Origin: Planctomycetota bacterium
GTDB taxonomy: Bacteria; Planctomycetota; J058
DNA: 41,689 nucleotides
Reading direction: 5' to 3'
Assembly: GCA_023954375.1 (NCBI GenBank)
Contig: JAMLIC010000068.1
Coordinates: 1-41,689, forward strand
Shown: in pieces, positions 33,576 to 40,635 of the stretch
Layout of the letters: each line of letters begins with the position of its first letter
Position numbering within the stretch: the stretch's first letter is position 1
Made by a program: the position numbers and the translations under genes
The notes under the pieces: generated by a model
What the model was told of the DNA's origin: nothing
Seen by the model: only the letters and a program-made list of their open reading frames with translations
Databases searched by the model: none

Positions 33576-33785
33576 AGGGCCTGCCGGAAAGCCGCTTCGC
33601 GGCCTTCCTGCCGGCCCTCTAGCCTCATCGCTGATGCCGGGGATCCGTGTGCTCGGCCGCTGCAATCTCACATTTCGAGGACTTACGGGTGGATCGGCGG
33701 CCGAGCACAGGGACCCCCGGCCGGAGTCGGCCCGGCCCGGCCCGTCCGAGGCACCTGCCTGGCGCATTTCCGGCCGGGCCTCTAG
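33572..33785. repeat. Inverted-repeat element with two long hairpins between convergent genes
   Basis: The ends are 19-base inverted repeats (33572-33590 and 33767-33785, starting CTAGAGG and ending CCTCTAG, 17 of 19 matching). Inside lie hairpin 1 (33571-33623, about 21 of 24 paired, TTCG in the loop) and hairpin 2 (33636-33721, with a perfect 12-base core 33649-33660/33697-33708, extended outward with few mismatches, and a 36-base loop). The loop 33661-33696 is unusually AT-rich for the window. A TAG stop of each flanking gene frame lies inside a terminal repeat. It could be a MITE-like insertion, a two-way terminator or a structured RNA. Confidence 0.7.
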
Positions 33786-34843
33786 GCGCCCTCGAGCGCG
33801 GCGACGACCGCGTCCGCCGCGCGCCCGTCGCCGAACGTGGCCGGTCGCTCGCCCGAGGGCGCGAAGCCGCGGGCGAGCGCGACGATCCGCGCCGGGTCGT
33901 CGCCGGCGAGCACGTTCCAGCCGGCCTCGACCGTCTCCACCCACTCGGTCTCGGGCCGCAGCGTCACGCACGGCACGCCCAGGAAGTAGGCCTCCTTCTG
34001 CACGCCCCCCGAGTCGGTGAGCACGAGGCGGCAGCCGTCGAGGAGCCGGAGCATGTCGAGGTAGCCCACCGGGTCGATCAGGCGCACACGCTCGAGGCGC
34101 AGCCCCTCGAGCCCGGCCAGCCGGGCGCGCGTCCGCGGGTGGACCGGGAGGACCACGGGCTCGCCGACCGCCTCCAGCGCCTCGAGGATCCGCCGGAGCG
34201 CCGCCGGGTCGTCGGTGTTGTAGGGCCGGTGCACGGTCGCCAGCAGGTACCCCTTCGGCCCCAGGCCCAGCGCGTCGGCGGGGCTCGCCGGCCGGGCGCG
34301 CGCGCGGGCGACGTGGGCGAGCACGGCGTCCAGCATGACGTCGCCGACGAGGTGGACCCCGCGCGTGAGCCCCTCGCGGGCGAGGTGCTCGACCGCGGTC
34401 CGGGTGGGGCAGAGGAGCAGGTCGGCGCAGTGGTCGGTGAGCACGCGGTTGTGCTCCTCGGGCATGGCGCGGTTGAACGAGCGCAGCCCGGCCTCGACGT
34501 GCGCGAGCGGGAGCCCGAGCTTCACCGCGGCCAGCGCCCCGGCCAGCGTCGAGTTGGTGTCGCCGTAGACGAGCACCACGTCCGGCCGGCGCGCGAGCAG
34601 CACCTCCTCGACGCCCGCCAGCATGGCCCCGGTCTGCCGCCCGTGCGGCCCCGAGCCGACGCCGAGGTCGACGTCGGGCGCGGGCAGGGCCAGCTCCTCG
34701 AAGAACACCTTCGACATGAGGTCGTCGAAGTGCTGGCCCGTGTGCACGAGGAGCTCCTCGTGCCGGCGGGCGCGCAGGGCGCGGGAGACCGGCGCCGCCT
34801 TGACGAACTGCGGGCGCGCCCCGACGACGGTGACGACCTTCAC
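33782..34843 (-). CDS. wbpI: UDP-2,3-diacetamido-glucuronate/UDP-GlcNAc 2-epimerase (WbpI/WecB family)
   Basis: The 353-residue protein is a full non-hydrolysing 2-epimerase: VKVVTVVGARPQFVKAAPVS, VHTGQHFDDLMSKVFFEEL, YGDTNSTLAGALAAVKL, HVEAGLRSFNRAMPEEHNR, LPVHPRTRARL, LIDPVGYLDMLRLL and LTDSGGVQKEAYFLGVPCV. The DPVGYLDM segment and the neighbouring wbpB and wbpD genes favour the WbpI role, UDP-GlcNAc(3NAc)A to UDP-ManNAc(3NAc)A, over plain WecB. GTG at 34843 overlaps the wbpD stop by 4 bases. Its TAG stop lies within the right terminal repeat of the hairpin element. Confidence 0.9.
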   Translation of the reverse strand: MKVVTVVGARPQFVKAAPVSRALRARRHEELLVHTGQHFDDLMSKVFFEELALPAPDVDLGVGSGPHGRQTGAMLAGVEEVLLARRPDVVLVYGDTNSTLAGALAAVKLGLPLAHVEAGLRSFNRAMPEEHNRVLTDHCADLLLCPTRTAVEHLAREGLTRGVHLVGDVMLDAVLAHVARARARPASPADALGLGPKGYLLATVHRPYNTDDPAALRRILEALEAVGEPVVLPVHPRTRARLAGLEGLRLERVRLIDPVGYLDMLRLLDGCRLVLTDSGGVQKEAYFLGVPCVTLRPETEWVETVEAGWNVLAGDDPARIVALARGFAPSGERPATFGDGRAADAVVAALEGA

Positions 34844-35433
34844 GGCAGCGCGGTCGCCGCGTCGGGCTCGAGGGCGCCGTCGGCCACGTGGTAGGCGCGC
34901 GCGCAGTCGGGGCAGACCACCCGCCCCGGCGCCGGGTCGCCGAGCGGCCGCCCGCAGGCGCAGGCCCAGCCGATCCGCCGCGCCGGCACCCCGGCCATGA
35001 GCGCGAACGGCGCCACGTCCTTCGTCACCACGGCCCCGGCGGCCACGAAGGCCCAGGCGCCGATCGTCACGCCGCACACGACCGTGGCGTTGGCGCCGAT
35101 CGAGGCGCCGCGGCCGACGCGCGTCGTCAGGTAGTCGTCGCTCGTGTTGCGCGGGAAGGCCGAGCGGGGCGTCTTCACGTTGGTGAACACCATGCTCGGG
35201 CCGCAGAAGACGAAGTCCTCGAGGACCACGCCCTCGTAGACCGAGACGTTGTTCTGGATCTTCACCCCGTCGCCGATCACGACGCGGTCGGCCACGAACA
35301 CGTTCTGGCCGAGGCTGCAGCGGGCGCCGAGCCGCGCCCCGCCCGAGACGTGCGAGAAGTGCCAGACCTTCGTCCCCTCGCCGACCACGGCGCCCGGGTC
35401 GACGAAGGCGGACGCGTGGACGAAGTGGCTCAC
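34840..35433 (-). CDS. wbpD: UDP-2-acetamido-3-amino-glucuronate N-acetyltransferase (WbpD) with C-terminal zinc ribbon
   Basis: The 197-residue protein is a left-handed beta-helix acetyltransferase close to WbpD: SHFVHASAFVDPGAVVGEG, TKVWHFSHVSGGARLG, LGQNVFVADRVVIGDGVKIQ, NNVSVYEGVVLEDFVFCGPS and GVPARRIGW. It would acetylate the 3-amino group of UDP-GlcNAc(3NH2)A. The tail carries four cysteines (158, 160, 174, 177 in CACG and CPDC) that could bind zinc; many relatives have a degenerate tail here. GTG at 35433 follows the wbpB stop by one base. Confidence 0.9.
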   Translation of the reverse strand: MSHFVHASAFVDPGAVVGEGTKVWHFSHVSGGARLGARCSLGQNVFVADRVVIGDGVKIQNNVSVYEGVVLEDFVFCGPSMVFTNVKTPRSAFPRNTSDDYLTTRVGRGASIGANATVVCGVTIGAWAFVAAGAVVTKDVAPFALMAGVPARRIGWACACGRPLGDPAPGRVVCPDCARAYHVADGALEPDAATALP

Positions 35434-35434
35434 G

Positions 35435-36400
35435 TCAGGCCTCCAGGAGCGGGTGGCCCTCGCCGCGCGGCGGCGCCGCGGGGTCGGCCGTGCGGATCGC
35501 GTGGACGAGGTCGATCCCCGGCCGGGCGTCCTCGATCGACAGGCCGCCGCCGGCCAGCACGTCCTCGTAGACCCGCGTGTGCAGGTCGCCGAAGCCGTCC
35601 GAGAACTCGACCTCCTCGCCGTCGATCGTCAGGCTGCGCCAGGCGGTCTTGCCCGCCTCGCGCGCCGCCGCCGGGACGTCGCGCAGGTCGACCGACAGGA
35701 GCCAGCGCACGCGGGCGCGCTCGAGCGTCACCGCGCCGGACATCCGCCCGGGCGAGCGCAGGTGCAGCGCGCTCGCCTCGACCGGGCCGAACAGCCACAC
35801 CAGCAGGTCGAAGAAGTGGACGCCGAGGTTCATGGCCAGGCCGCCCGACTTCTCCTCGCTCCCCTTCCACGAGACGTGGTACCAGGCGCCACGGCGGCTC
35901 ACGTAGGTGAGCACGACGTCGCGCGGCGCGCGCGCGGGCTCGGCGCGCAGGCGCTCGCGGAGGGCCAGGAGCGCCGGGTGGTAGCGGAGCTGCATGACGG
36001 CGTGGATGCGCCGCCCGGTCTCGGCCTCGAGCTCGGCCAGCTCGTCGAGGTTCCAGGGGTTGATCACCAGCGGCTTCTCGCAGATCGCGTCGGCGCCGAG
36101 GCGCAGCGCCAGCCGCACGTGCGCGTCGTGCAGGTAGTTGGGCGAGCACACGCTCAGGTAGTGCATGCGCTCGTCGTCGGAGCGCCGGCGCAGCTTCTCG
36201 AGATGGCGGTCGAAGCGCTCGATCTCCGTGAAGAAGCGGGCCTCGGGGAAGTAGCCGTCGAGCACGCCCACGCTGTCGTGGGGGTCGGCCGCGGCGATCA
36301 GGCGGTTGCCGGTGTCCCGGATCGCCTTGAGGTGGCGCGGGGCCACGAAGCCGGCGGCGCCCACGAGGCCGAAGTTCGAGGTGCGGCGCGGCTGGTCCAC
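35435..36400 (-). CDS. wbpB: UDP-GlcNAc-uronate 3-dehydrogenase (WbpB/WlbA)
   Basis: The 321-residue Gfo/Idh/MocA-type oxidoreductase has the family-specific N-terminus NFGLVGAAGFVAPRHLKAIR and DPHDSVGVLDGYFPEARFFT, the SVCSPNYLHDAHVRLALRLG motif, the catalytic-site ICEKPLVINPWNLDEL and QLRYHPALLALRERL. These match WbpB/WlbA, which oxidises the 3-OH of UDP-GlcNAcA before transamination. GTG at 36400 is chosen because a TATACT box ends 8 bases upstream. It leads the wbpB-wbpD-wbpI unit. The aminotransferase (WbpE) and 6-dehydrogenase (WbpA) needed for the whole pathway are not in this window. Confidence 0.92.
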   Translation of the reverse strand: MDQPRRTSNFGLVGAAGFVAPRHLKAIRDTGNRLIAAADPHDSVGVLDGYFPEARFFTEIERFDRHLEKLRRRSDDERMHYLSVCSPNYLHDAHVRLALRLGADAICEKPLVINPWNLDELAELEAETGRRIHAVMQLRYHPALLALRERLRAEPARAPRDVVLTYVSRRGAWYHVSWKGSEEKSGGLAMNLGVHFFDLLVWLFGPVEASALHLRSPGRMSGAVTLERARVRWLLSVDLRDVPAAAREAGKTAWRSLTIDGEEVEFSDGFGDLHTRVYEDVLAGGGLSIEDARPGIDLVHAIRTADPAAPPRGEGHPLLEA

Positions 36401-36408
36401 GGGCGGGC

Positions 36409-36414
36409 AGTATA
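36409..36414 (-). promoter_or_regulatory. -10 box (TATACT) of the wbpB-wbpD-wbpI unit
   Basis: Reverse-strand TATACT, close to consensus, ends 8 bases before GTG 36400. There is no room for a ribosome site, so a leaderless start is likely. Confidence 0.55.
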
Positions 36415-36447
36415 GCCACAGGCCTCGCCGACGAGGCCGCCGCGTCG

Positions 36448-36453
36448 TAGAAC
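36448..36453 (+). promoter_or_regulatory. -10-like box (TAGAAC) of asparagine synthetase-like gene 3
   Basis: TAGAAC ends 7 bases before GTG 36461. The two divergent boxes share a 60-base gap. Confidence 0.35.
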
Positions 36454-36460
36454 GGCACCC

Positions 36461-38362
36461 GTGTGCGGGATCGTCGCCGTCATCGACCCTCGGGGCCCCG
36501 TCGCGCCCCACGTGCTCGCCGCCATGCGCGACCGGCTCGCGCATCGCGGCCCCGACGGCGCCGGCCTGTGGACCGGCGAGAGCGGGCGCGCCGGCGTGGG
36601 GCTCGGGCACCGGCGGCTGGCGATCCTCGACCTGACCGACGCCAGCGCGCAGCCCATGCGCTCGCCCGACGGCCGCTACCTCCTCGTCTACAACGGCGAG
36701 GTCTACAACTACGTCGAGCTGCGCGCCGAGCTGGAGCAGGCCGGGCACGAGTTCCGGACCACGGGCGACACGGAGGTGCTCCTGGCGGCCTACGCCCGCT
36801 GGGGCGTCGCGTGTCTCGAGCGGCTCAACGGCATGTTCGCCTTCGCCGTGTGGGACACCGTCGAGCGCCGCCTGTTCGCCGCGCGCGACCGCTTCGGCGA
36901 GAAGCCGCTCTTCTGGGCCCCGCTCGAGGGCGGCGGCGTGGCGCTGGCCTCGGAGGTCAAGGCGCTCCTGGCCCACCCGCGCCTCCCGGCCGCCGCGCGC
37001 GAGGACCTCGTGACCCGCTTCGCCGCCGGCGGCTACCGCGAGGACGGCCCCGACACGCTGTTCCAGGGCGTGTGGCGCCTGCCGCCGGCGCACGCGCTCG
37101 AGGCCGACGCCGCGGGGCAGGTCACGCGCACCTGGCGCTACTGGGTGCCCGACCCCCTGCGAGTGCGCGACGGCTACGAGCCGCGGCGGGCGACCGAGGA
37201 GCTCCGCGCGCTCCTCGAGCGCAGCGTTCGCCTGCGGCTGCGCGCCGACGTGCCCGTCGGCTCGAGCCTCTCGGGCGGGCTCGACTCGTCGACGCTCGTG
37301 TGCCTCCTGGCCGGCCTGCGGCGCGGCGCGGGCTTCGTCCAGCGCACGTTCTCCGCGCGCTTCGACGACGACCCCACGATCTCCGAGGGCGCCGAGATCG
37401 ACGCGGTCGTGCGCCGCGCCGGCGCCGAGGCGCACGCGGTCGTCCCCACGCCCGAGGGGTTCATGCGCGAGTCGCGCGAGCTCCACTGGCACCAGGAGGA
37501 GCCGCTCCTCTCCGCCTCGATCTACCTCCAGTGGTGCGTGGCCCGGCTGGCGCGGGAGCGCGGGACGACGATCCTGATCGACGGGCAGGGCGCCGACGAG
37601 GTGCTCGGCGGCTACCAGTCGTACTTCTTCCTCCGCCAGCTCGACCTCATGGACCAGGGGCGCTGGCTGACGCTCGCCAGCGAGACGGCGCAGCTCTCCT
37701 GGCGGCTCCTGCGCGCGGCGGCCCGCTTCCGCGACGTCCGGCGGCGGTTCGACCCGCTGCTGGCGCTGCCGCTGCGCCGCCTCGCGCGCGCCTGGTGGGC
37801 GCCGGTGCCGCCGGCCGACTACTTCGTGGGCGTGCCGCCCCCGGCGCGCGGCGTGCGTTTCCGGGGGAAGATGGCCGAGGCCCTGCAGTACAACAACCTG
37901 CCGACGCTGCTCCGCTACGCCGACCGCAACGCCATGGCCTTCGGCCGCGAGCCGCGCCTGCCCTTCCTCGACGTCGACCTCGTCGACTTCTGCCTGGGCC
38001 TGCCCGACGAGGCGTTCGCGGGCGACGGCTGGCAGAAGCTGATCCTGCGCCGCGCCGGCGAGGGGCTCCTCCCGCCCGAGATCCAGTGGCGCGCCGAGAA
38101 GGTGGGCTACGTGGCCCCGCAGGACCGCTGGCTGCGCGGCCCCATGCGCGAGTGGGCGCGGGAGCGGCTGCTCGACGGCCCCGTGCGCGACGTGGCCGGC
38201 CACGCGCCGGCCGACCTCGAGGCCGCCTGGCGCCGCCACCAGGCGGGCGAGGCCGACCTGTCGTGGACGATCTGGCGCTGGGTGAGCCTGTCCGAGTGGC
38301 TGAGCCTCCTGCGGGAGGGCGCCTGGCGCGCCGCGCCGGCCCGCGCCCCGGTGGCCGTGTGA
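36461..38362 (+). CDS. asnB: Glutamine-hydrolysing asparagine synthetase-like enzyme 3
   Basis: The 633-residue protein keeps Cys2 (start codon GTG, then TGC), AHRGPDG, VYNGEVYN and TGDTEVLLAA in the glutaminase half, and SGGLDSS (271-277), LIDGQGADEVLGGYQSYF and RYADRNAMAFGREPRLPFLD in the synthetase half. The RYADRNAMAF variant and the aromatic-rich segment ADYFVGVPPPARGVRFRGK set it apart from paralogs 1 and 2 and resemble the AsnB-like amidotransferases of O-antigen loci. It lies divergently next to wbpB, in the same 60-base promoter gap, so it is the best candidate for amidating a diacetamido-uronate. Its stop overlaps the next GT4 gene. Confidence 0.92.
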   Translation: MCGIVAVIDPRGPVAPHVLAAMRDRLAHRGPDGAGLWTGESGRAGVGLGHRRLAILDLTDASAQPMRSPDGRYLLVYNGEVYNYVELRAELEQAGHEFRTTGDTEVLLAAYARWGVACLERLNGMFAFAVWDTVERRLFAARDRFGEKPLFWAPLEGGGVALASEVKALLAHPRLPAAAREDLVTRFAAGGYREDGPDTLFQGVWRLPPAHALEADAAGQVTRTWRYWVPDPLRVRDGYEPRRATEELRALLERSVRLRLRADVPVGSSLSGGLDSSTLVCLLAGLRRGAGFVQRTFSARFDDDPTISEGAEIDAVVRRAGAEAHAVVPTPEGFMRESRELHWHQEEPLLSASIYLQWCVARLARERGTTILIDGQGADEVLGGYQSYFFLRQLDLMDQGRWLTLASETAQLSWRLLRAAARFRDVRRRFDPLLALPLRRLARAWWAPVPPADYFVGVPPPARGVRFRGKMAEALQYNNLPTLLRYADRNAMAFGREPRLPFLDVDLVDFCLGLPDEAFAGDGWQKLILRRAGEGLLPPEIQWRAEKVGYVAPQDRWLRGPMREWARERLLDGPVRDVAGHAPADLEAAWRRHQAGEADLSWTIWRWVSLSEWLSLLREGAWRAAPARAPVAV

Positions 38363-39777
38363 GCCGTCGCCGCGCCAAGGTCTGCATGTTCGTCACCAAC
38401 CGGGTGACGAACGACCCCCGCGTGCGCCGCGAGGCGTCGGCGCTCGCGCGCGCGGGCCACGAGGTCGTCGTCCTCGGCGTCCTCGAGCGGGAGGACGACC
38501 TCGAGGTCGAGGACCTCGACGGCGTGACCGTCCGGCGGCTCCGGCGGCCGAGCGTCCTCGGCCACCTCGCGCCGCCCCGCCTCTCGCCGCGGGCGCTGGT
38601 CGACGCCGCGCGCGACCGCGGCCTCCAGCGGCTGAGCGCCGTCCAGCCGAGGCTCTACGGCGTGCTCCGCGACGTCTACGTGGGCCTGCGCTACGGCGGC
38701 GAGCTGCCGCCCGACGTCGTGGCCCTCGCCCGGGCGCGCGCGGCCGAGGCCGCCGCCGGGCTGGCGGTCGCCGCGGCGCCGCCCCCCGCGGCGTCGAGCG
38801 CGCCGCCCCGGCCGCCGACGCCGCGCGAGCGCCTTGAGCAGGACCTCGAGGCGATCACCTCGAGCGCGGCGCTCAACGTGCGCCTCGCCAGGGCCGCCGC
38901 GGCGGAGCGCGCGGACGTCTACCACGCGCACGACCTCGACACCCTGCTCGCGGGCGTCCTCGCCAAGCGCCGGACGGGCGCCCGGCTGGTCTACGACTTC
39001 CACGAGCTCTACCCGCTCCAGCACGCCGAGGGGGTCAAGACGTCGGTGTGGCGCGGCTACCACGAGGCGCTGGAGCGCCGGCTGATCGGCGCCGCCGACG
39101 CGCTGGTCACGGTCAACGAGTCGCTCGCCCGCCACAACGCGCGCGCCTACGGCGTGCTCGCCGCGCTGCCGCTCCTCAACGTGCCGGTCCTGCAGCCCGC
39201 GCCGCGCCCGACCCTCCGACCGGGGGCGGAGCGCGTCGTCCTCTACCACGGCGGCTACTCGCCGCACCGGGGGCTCGAGACCCTGCTCGAGGCCGCGCGC
39301 CACCTGCGCGGGGCGCGCCTCGTCATGCGCGGCGTGGGCGCCTTCGAGGCCGAGCTGCGCCGCCTCGCCGCGCGCGCCGGGGTGGCGGACCGGGTCACGT
39401 TCGCGCCGCCCGTGCCCATGACCGAGCTCGTGCGGAGCGCGCAGGAGGCGGACATCGGCGTGATCCCCTACCTGCCGGTGTGCGTGAACAACTACTACAG
39501 CCTGCCGAACAAGCTCTTCGAGTACCTGATGGCGGGCCTGGCCGTCGTGGCCTCCGACGTCCCCGAGCTGCGCCGCGCGGTCCTGGGCCACGAGGTCGGC
39601 GCCGTGTACGACCCGCGCGACGCGCGGGGCCTGGCCGCGGCGATCGACGGCCTCGTCGCCGACGACCGGCGGCTCGAGGCGACGCGGCGGGCCGCGTTCG
39701 ACGCGGCCCGCGCGCGGTTCAACTGGGAGGTCGAGCAGCAGAAGCTGCTCGACCTCTACGCGCGGCTCGCCGGCTGA
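38359..39777 (+). CDS. Family 4 glycosyltransferase with proline-rich insert
   Basis: GTG at 38359 overlaps the asparagine synthetase stop (GTGA). The 472-residue enzyme has CMFVTNRVTNDPRVRREASA, then a poorly conserved region with an Ala/Pro-rich insert (about 138-154, AAPPPAASSAPPRPPTP), DVYHAHDLDTLLAGVLAKR, LVYDFHELYPLQHAEG, VLYHGGYSPHRGLETLLEA and LPVCVNNYYSLPNKLFEYLM. These are features of a retaining GT4. The stop touches the reverse stop of the convergent exporter gene (TGATCA). Confidence 0.9.
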   Translation: MSRRRAKVCMFVTNRVTNDPRVRREASALARAGHEVVVLGVLEREDDLEVEDLDGVTVRRLRRPSVLGHLAPPRLSPRALVDAARDRGLQRLSAVQPRLYGVLRDVYVGLRYGGELPPDVVALARARAAEAAAGLAVAAAPPPAASSAPPRPPTPRERLEQDLEAITSSAALNVRLARAAAAERADVYHAHDLDTLLAGVLAKRRTGARLVYDFHELYPLQHAEGVKTSVWRGYHEALERRLIGAADALVTVNESLARHNARAYGVLAALPLLNVPVLQPAPRPTLRPGAERVVLYHGGYSPHRGLETLLEAARHLRGARLVMRGVGAFEAELRRLAARAGVADRVTFAPPVPMTELVRSAQEADIGVIPYLPVCVNNYYSLPNKLFEYLMAGLAVVASDVPELRRAVLGHEVGAVYDPRDARGLAAAIDGLVADDRRLEATRRAAFDAARARFNWEVEQQKLLDLYARLAG

Positions 39778-40635
39778 TCACGAGTGGTCGGCGAAGCCCG
39801 ACGAGAGCCGCCCGAACACGACCCGCCCCACGACCAGCGACCCGAGCGCCCACCCCGCCGCCAGCGCCAGGTCGAGCGGCGCGAGGGGGTGGCTGGCGAT
39901 GAAGCTCGAGCGCACCAGGTGGAAGAAGGGGGTGAGCGGGTTGAGCTGCACGAGCCGCTGGGCGCCCTCGCCGAGCATGGCCGGCGTGTAGAGGATCGGC
40001 ACGGCGAAGAACTCGATCAGGAGGAGCGTGCCGAGGACCTGCAGGACGTCGCGGAAGCGCGTGGCCACGGCCGAGAGGAGCAGCGCCAGGCCGAGCGTGA
40101 AGGCCCCCAGGAGGAGCAGCGCCAGCGGGAAGAGGAGCAGGCGCGTCCCGGGGAAGCGGCCGAGGGCGGTGACGACCCCGAGGAGGAGGGCGGCGCTGAT
40201 CACGAGGCCCGTCAGGCCGCCCAGGACCTTCACGAACGGCAGGACGGAGAGCGGGATCGGCGAGTGCTGCACGAGCGCGGGGTTCGACACGAGCGCCGCC
40301 GCGCCGCCCTGGACCCCCTCGACGAAGGCCGACCAGGTGATGAACCCGAACATGACGTAGATCGGGAACCCGTAGCGCCCGCCGAGCGCCTCGCTCGTGG
40401 CCGGGTCGATCATGCCGGCGAAGATCGTCAGGTAGACGCCGAGGAACAGGGCCGGCGTGGCCACGACCCACAGGAGCCCGAGCACGGCGCGCCGGTGCTG
40501 CTCCTGGAAGGAGTAGACGAGGAGCGTGCTGACCGCGTAGCAGTAGCCGGCGACCTCGCGGGCGCGCCGCTCTCCCACGACCGGCCGCGCCGCAGCGACG
40601 AGGAGGCCCAGGGCGCGCAGGGGGAGGTCAGCCAC
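39778..40635 (-). CDS. wzm: Polysaccharide ABC exporter permease (Wzm)
   Basis: The 285-residue ABC-2 permease has about six membrane helices, an amphipathic N-terminus and the segments YSFQEQHRRAVLGLLWVVAT, FGFITWSAFVEGVQGGAAAL, NPALVQHSPIPLSVLPFVKV and LVQLNPLTPFFHLVRSSFIA, which are typical of Wzm/RfbA/TagG O-antigen exporters. GTG at 40635 overlaps the end of the wzt gene by 8 bases. With Wzt it would flip a finished lipid-linked polysaccharide to the periplasm. Confidence 0.92.
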   Translation of the reverse strand: MADLPLRALGLLVAAARPVVGERRAREVAGYCYAVSTLLVYSFQEQHRRAVLGLLWVVATPALFLGVYLTIFAGMIDPATSEALGGRYGFPIYVMFGFITWSAFVEGVQGGAAALVSNPALVQHSPIPLSVLPFVKVLGGLTGLVISAALLLGVVTALGRFPGTRLLLFPLALLLLGAFTLGLALLLSAVATRFRDVLQVLGTLLLIEFFAVPILYTPAMLGEGAQRLVQLNPLTPFFHLVRSSFIASHPLAPLDLALAAGWALGSLVVGRVVFGRLSSGFADHS

